In this document: positions 7,741 through 10,250 of the stretch, piece by piece
How the letters are laid out: every line of letters begins with the position of its first letter
Numbering within the stretch: the stretch's first letter is position 1
Assembly: GCA_946540705.1 (NCBI GenBank)
Contig: CAMNJD010000409.1
Location: 1-10,250, forward strand
DNA length: 10,250 nt
Source of the DNA: an uncultured Ruminococcus sp.
Lineage (GTDB): Bacteria > Bacillota > Clostridia > Oscillospirales > Ruminococcaceae
Direction of reading: 5' to 3'
Notes under the pieces: model-generated
Told to the model about the DNA's origin: nothing
Database searches by the model: none
The model's input: the letters and a program-made list of their open reading frames with translations, nothing else
Translations under genes and position numbers: made by a program

Positions 7741-7782
7741 AGCAATTTGAACGAAAACGCCGGTTCGTTGAATCGAACATTC

Positions 7783-7811
7783 TTGACAAGTTGTTTTGAA
7801 TGTGTTATAAT
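7783..7811 (+). promoter_or_regulatory. Consensus extended -10 promoter of eno
   Basis: TTGACA (7783-7788), a 17-base spacer and TATAAT (7806-7811), with TG at 7803-7804 forming an extended -10. All twelve core bases match consensus. Transcription should start near 7818, right at a palindrome. This leaves a 5' leader of roughly 160 bases before the eno ATG. Confidence 0.93.
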
Positions 7812-7814
7812 ATA

Positions 7815-7836
7815 ACCATTAGCATATGCTAACGGT
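7815..7836. promoter_or_regulatory. Palindromic operator at eno transcription start
   Basis: A perfect 14-bp palindrome TTAGCATATGCTAA (7819-7832) sits inside a 22-bp imperfect palindrome (7815-7836, one mismatched pair). It begins four bases after the -10 box, a classic repressor position. The TTAG-N6-CTAA pattern is shared with sites 2669-2682 and, with one change, 9567-9580. The half-site TTAGC resembles MarR/SlyA-type sites, and TTAG/CTAA also recalls DtxR-type sites, but the regulator is not in this window. Confidence 0.7.
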
Positions 7837-7847
7837 GAATAGATCAT

Positions 7848-7908
7848 TGCAGACTCCTTTCGGTCAGGGCGGGAAGAAGTGCGAGCTTTTCGTCCTGATG
7901 AGTCTGCA
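7848..7908 (+). ncRNA. Structured 5' leader RNA of eno, unclassified
   Basis: TGCAGACTC (7848-7856) pairs perfectly with GAGTCTGCA (7900-7908). Inside, TCAGGGCG (7864-7871) pairs with CGTCCTGA (7891-7898) through eight pairs including one G-U, and AGAAG (7875-7879) can pair with CTTTT (7886-7890) around TGCGAG. One side of the outer/inner junction has seven unpaired bases (CTTTCGG), the other only one. No T-run follows, so it is not a terminator. A further possible helix joins TACGG (7909-7913) to CCGTA (7949-7953), close to the eno ribosome site. Fluoride riboswitches are known upstream of eno, and CTGATGA here resembles their 3' end, but their conserved 5' portion is not evident. Best called a candidate cis-regulatory RNA. 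Confidence 0.5.
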
Positions 7909-7980
7909 TACGGGTATATCATGAGCATTCATGTGTATCATAATCATGCCGTATTTACGGTGGAAAAGGAGATTTTGTTT

Positions 7981-9282
7981 ATGGAATACTTGCAGATTGA
8001 AAAGGTCATTGGTCGTGAGATTATGGATTCCCGCGGCAATCCGACAGTGGAAGCAGAGGTTTTCCTCATGGACGGTACGGTCGGCAGAGGTACCGCTCCC
8101 AGCGGCGCATCGACCGGCGAATTTGAGGCACTGGAACTGCGCGACGGCGACAAATCCCGCTATCTCGGCAAGGGTGTGCAGAAAGCTGTCGAAAACATCA
8201 ATACCATAATCAATGAAGTGCTGAACGGTATGGATGCTTCGGACATTTATGCCATCGACAAGGCGATGATCGAAGCGGACGGCACAAAGGACAAATCCAA
8301 ACTCGGCGCAAATGCGATTCTTGCCGTGTCGATTGCCACTGCAAGAGCCGCAGCAAATGCGCTCGGCATTCCGCTTTACCGTTTCCTCGGCGGCATTCAG
8401 GGAACAAAGCTGCCTGTCCCGATGATGAATATTCTGAACGGCGGCGCACACGCTGACAGTGCTGTTGATACGCAGGAATTCATGATTATGCCGGTCGGCG
8501 CACCGTCCTTCAAGGAAGCACTTCGCTGGTGTGCAGAGGTGTTCCATACGTTGAAAAAGCTCATCAAGGATATGGGTGATGTCACAGCTGTCGGTGATGA
8601 AGGCGGTTTTGCACCGAATAAGCTGACTTCTGATGAAGAAGCAATCGAAAAGATTCTCGAAGCGATCAAGGCGGCAGGCTTTGAGCCGGGCAAGGATTTC
8701 ATGATTGCAATGGATGCCGCATCTTCTGAGTGGAAATCGGAAAAGGGCAAGGGATTCTACAAGCAGCCGAAATCCGGCAAGGAATTTACCTCTGACGAAC
8801 TGATTGCACACTGGGAATCGCTCGTTGATAAATACCCGATCATTTCTATTGAGGACGGTCTTGACGAGGAAGACTGGGAAGGCTGGCAGCGCATGACGGC
8901 GAAAATCGGCAGCAAAGTGCAGCTTGTCGGTGATGACCTGTTCGTGACTAACACGGAGCGTCTTTCCAAGGGTATTTCGCTCGGTGCCGGCAATTCCATT
9001 CTCATCAAGCTGAATCAGATCGGCTCTGTTTCCGAAACGCTGGAAGCGATCAAAATGGCGCACGCTGCCGGTTATACCGCAATCTCCTCGCACCGCTCCG
9101 GCGAAACGGCTGATACGACCATTGCTGATCTCGCTGTTGCGCTGAACACCTGCCAGATCAAGACCGGCGCACCGTCCCGTTCGGAGCGTGTCGCAAAGTA
9201 TAATCAGCTTCTCCGTATTGAGGAAGAACTCGGCGCGTCAGCGTGTTATCCGGGTATGAGCGCATTTCATATCAAGAAATAA
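7981..9282 (+). CDS. eno: Enolase (phosphopyruvate hydratase)
   Basis: Enolase interconverts 2-phosphoglycerate and phosphoenolpyruvate in glycolysis, in the cytoplasm, using Mg2+. The 433-residue product has the normal family length and all key residues: the mobile loop GASTGE near residue 40, VGDEGGF with Glu207 (acid/base partner), Mg ligands Asp245, Glu291 (SIEDGLDEEDW) and Asp318 (VGDD), catalytic Lys343 (LIKLNQIGS), the SHRSGE loop at 370-375 and Lys394. The start is ATG 7981 because AAAAGGAG lies eight bases upstream and the protein then begins MEYLQIEKVIGREI, as in known enolases. The frame stays open upstream (an ATG at 7921 and a GTG at 7879), but neither has a ribosome site. It has its own consensus promoter with an operator at the start site and a structured leader, which is more control than expected for a housekeeping gene. 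Confidence 0.98.
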   Translation: MEYLQIEKVIGREIMDSRGNPTVEAEVFLMDGTVGRGTAPSGASTGEFEALELRDGDKSRYLGKGVQKAVENINTIINEVLNGMDASDIYAIDKAMIEADGTKDKSKLGANAILAVSIATARAAANALGIPLYRFLGGIQGTKLPVPMMNILNGGAHADSAVDTQEFMIMPVGAPSFKEALRWCAEVFHTLKKLIKDMGDVTAVGDEGGFAPNKLTSDEEAIEKILEAIKAAGFEPGKDFMIAMDAASSEWKSEKGKGFYKQPKSGKEFTSDELIAHWESLVDKYPIISIEDGLDEEDWEGWQRMTAKIGSKVQLVGDDLFVTNTERLSKGISLGAGNSILIKLNQIGSVSETLEAIKMAHAAGYTAISSHRSGETADTTIADLAVALNTCQIKTGAPSRSERVAKYNQLLRIEEELGASACYPGMSAFHIKK

Positions 9283-9339
9283 TCGTTTCACAATTTGCAT
9301 TTCGGGTACTGAAATGCGTCAATATTGAACCCCACCCGG

Positions 9340-9380
9340 AATACCGCACTCATGTTCAATGGGTGCGGTATTTCTATATT
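9340..9380 (+). terminator. Intrinsic terminator of eno
   Basis: AATACCGCAC (9340-9349) pairs perfectly with GTGCGGTATT (9363-9372); two more inner pairs (one G-U) give a 12-pair stem with a 9-base loop, followed by a broken T-rich tail TCTATATT. The stem is strong and the T-run imperfect. A competing 7-bp pairing (ATTGAAC 9324-9330 with GTTCAAT 9354-9360) overlaps the loop. Confidence 0.7.
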
Positions 9381-9558
9381 ATAGCACACATCGCCTCTCA
9401 TTTGACAAAGGAAAAAAACTCACATTGTTTCTTGTTGGGCACATTTCAACATTGAAGGAAAAAGGCATCATGACACTTTTCCCAATTTGCACAGTGACGC
9501 ATGAAGGATTTTTCATGCTTCAGCATCTTGCAATTTGAGAGACAGTGTGCTATAATAT
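9376..9558. repeat. 183-bp segment bounded by inverted repeats
   Basis: The ends are an exact 14-bp inverted repeat (9376-9389 and 9545-9558; inner end GTGTGCTATAATAT on the right). Similarity continues inward with gaps: both sides carry CTCTCA a few bases further in, then a TTG..CAAAG/TTGCAAG-like stretch, so the imperfect repeats are about 35 bp. This could be a small non-autonomous transposon-like element, or a promoter module duplicated in inverse orientation, since each end contains an extended -10 box firing outward. A target duplication is not resolvable because the termini are A-T alternating. There is no transposase. Confidence 0.5.
9528..9556 (+). promoter_or_regulatory. Promoter of alpha/beta hydrolase gene
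   Basis: TTGCAA (9528-9533, 4 of 6), a 17-base spacer and TATAAT (9551-9556), with TG at 9548-9549 giving an extended -10. The expected transcription start is near 9563, about 60 bases before the hydrolase ATG. Confidence 0.75.
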
Positions 9559-9565
9559 CAATGTA

Positions 9566-9581
9566 GTTTGCGGATGCTAAC
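9566..9581. promoter_or_regulatory. Candidate operator at hydrolase transcription start
   Basis: GTTTGCGGATGCTAAC; its reverse complement GTTAGCATCCGCAAAC shares GTTAGCAT with the site at 2668-2683 and TTAGCAT with the eno operator. The second half-site is CAAAC instead of CTAAC. It begins ten bases after the -10 box, matching the operator position at eno. Confidence 0.5.
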
Positions 9582-9624
9582 TGCAATCGTTGGCGAAGCA
9601 AAGCGTTGAGATTGGAGTGCAAAC

Positions 9625-10250
9625 ATGGATTTTCTGACATACGGAGACAGCACAGCCCCGGCTGTTATGCTGATTCACGGCATGGCAACCACAGCGGAAA
9701 TTTGCTATCAATCGTTTATTGATAAATTATCACGAGAGTATTTGGTGATTCTTGCAGTACTTGACGGACATGATCCGCATTCGGATTCTGTCTTTGTATC
9801 ACTGAATGACTCTTGCCGAAGAATCGAACAGTATGTGAAACAAAATCATAATGGAAATTTGTATGCGCTGTCCGGTTTTTCACTCGGCGGGAGTATTGCC
9901 GTACAACTTATGCAGCGCGGAAAAATCCAGATTGACAAGGTGCATTTAGACGCGGCATTCTGTTTGAAATTTGGCGTATTAAAGCCGTTTTACACGGCGC
10001 TGTTCACTTGCGGCATTCGGTATATGCAGTCCGGTCGTACAATTCCAGCCTGCATCATGGACAGCGTGTTCGGAAAAGGAAACCGCAGTGTGCAGGAGAT
10101 GCTGTTTCGTTCTGTGAAAAGCGAGACAATACGCAATTGCTGCAATCATGTTTACAGCTTTACACTGCACGATTCCCTGCAAAATACGAAATCTGAGGTT
10201 TTATTCTGGATGGGTGAAAATGAACCGTATCCACATAAAACGGCACATCT
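9625..10250 (+). CDS. Alpha/beta hydrolase (C-terminal part outside window)
   Basis: 208 codons are open from ATG 9625 to the window edge, with a modest ribosome site (TGGAG, seven bases upstream). The protein begins with a beta strand and the oxyanion-type motif VMLIHGM (14-20), and has the nucleophile elbow SGFSLGGS (83-90) with Ser86 as the probable catalytic serine. No signal peptide is visible, so it is probably cytoplasmic. A later strand VLFWMGENEP (about 192-201) is where the family places its acidic triad residue, here probably Glu; the catalytic His should lie past the window. Substrate cannot be assigned: esterase, lipase-like or peptidase-like activities are all possible. It has its own promoter with an operator candidate shared with eno and the leftward ABC pair. 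Confidence 0.88.
   Translation, partial: MDFLTYGDSTAPAVMLIHGMATTAEICYQSFIDKLSREYLVILAVLDGHDPHSDSVFVSLNDSCRRIEQYVKQNHNGNLYALSGFSLGGSIAVQLMQRGKIQIDKVHLDAAFCLKFGVLKPFYTALFTCGIRYMQSGRTIPACIMDSVFGKGNRSVQEMLFRSVKSETIRNCCNHVYSFTLHDSLQNTKSEVLFWMGENEPYPHKTAH

Larger units (their letters stand above)
9283..9624. other. Intergenic region between eno and hydrolase gene
   Basis: These 342 bases hold a small hairpin (GCATTTC 9297-9303 with GAAATGC 9311-9317), the eno terminator (9340-9372), a segment bounded by inverted repeats (9376-9558), a hairpin GCATGAA/TTCATGC (9499-9505 with 9512-9518), and the hydrolase promoter and operator. I see no convincing gene. A 22-codon frame at 9470-9538 has only a weak ribosome site. 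Confidence 0.7.

Noticed and set aside
7895..7920. Hammerhead ribozyme core (CTGATGAG)
   Set aside because: The sequence CTGATGAG matches the first conserved block, but no GAAA block with a supporting stem follows, and GAGTCTGC is fully used in pairing with 7849-7856.
7864..9093. Long open frame of 409 codons opposite eno
   Set aside because: It lies antisense to a certain enolase gene, has no ribosome site or recognisable domain, and is Cys/His/Arg-rich as expected of a complementary-strand shadow.
9470..9538. Small 22-codon frame between eno and hydrolase
   Set aside because: It has only a weak AAAAAGG ribosome site; a TTGACA at 9402 has no -10 box at the right distance, and the frame overlaps the hydrolase -35 region.
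1..10250. CRISPR array, tRNA, rRNA, insertion sequence or prophage genes
   Set aside because: I saw no regularly spaced repeats, no cloverleaf or rRNA-like sequence, and no transposase, integrase or phage structural protein in any frame.

Overview
The window looks like a chromosomal segment from a low-to-medium GC Gram-positive bacterium, most likely a gut or rumen Clostridia of the Ruminococcaceae/Oscillospiraceae type. This rests on strong purine-rich Shine-Dalgarno sequences (AAGGAGG-like), near-consensus sigma-A promoters with extended -10 elements, and a TetR/ABC/ABC gene style common in those bacteria. Genus assignment is inference; there is no rRNA or tRNA in the window.

Left half (1-7694): two regulator-plus-transporter cassettes arranged back to back. 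Reading left from about 3400: a TetR-family regulator (start corrected to a GTG at 3333), then two full-length-type ABC transporter half-proteins (membrane domain plus ATPase), the second cut by the window start. Reading right from 3439: a second TetR-family regulator and two more such proteins, with overlapping genes throughout. The two first-position transporters resemble each other, as do the two second-position ones, so the block looks like an inverted, diverged duplication of one TetR-ABC-ABC unit. Membrane-domain motifs recall the YbtPQ/IrtAB type of heterodimeric transporter, which imports siderophores despite an exporter fold; the real substrate is unknown. The 201-base gap between the two corrected TetR starts holds two consensus promoters facing apart, each with inverted-repeat operator candidates.

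Right half (7695-10250): a weak terminator, then a near-perfect extended -10 promoter with a palindrome at the expected transcription start, a roughly 160-nt leader with a strong stem-loop, and an intact enolase gene (eno). After eno come a terminator hairpin, a 183-bp stretch bounded by inverted repeats, a second extended -10 promoter, and the start of an alpha/beta hydrolase gene that runs off the window.

The most interesting signal joins the two halves. A 16-bp inverted repeat of the form GTTAG-N6-CTAAC (with small variations) lies upstream of the minus-strand ABC pair, at the eno start site and at the hydrolase start site. This suggests that one repressor, not encoded in this window, controls all three. 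A MarR- or DtxR-type protein would fit the half-site, but that is inference.
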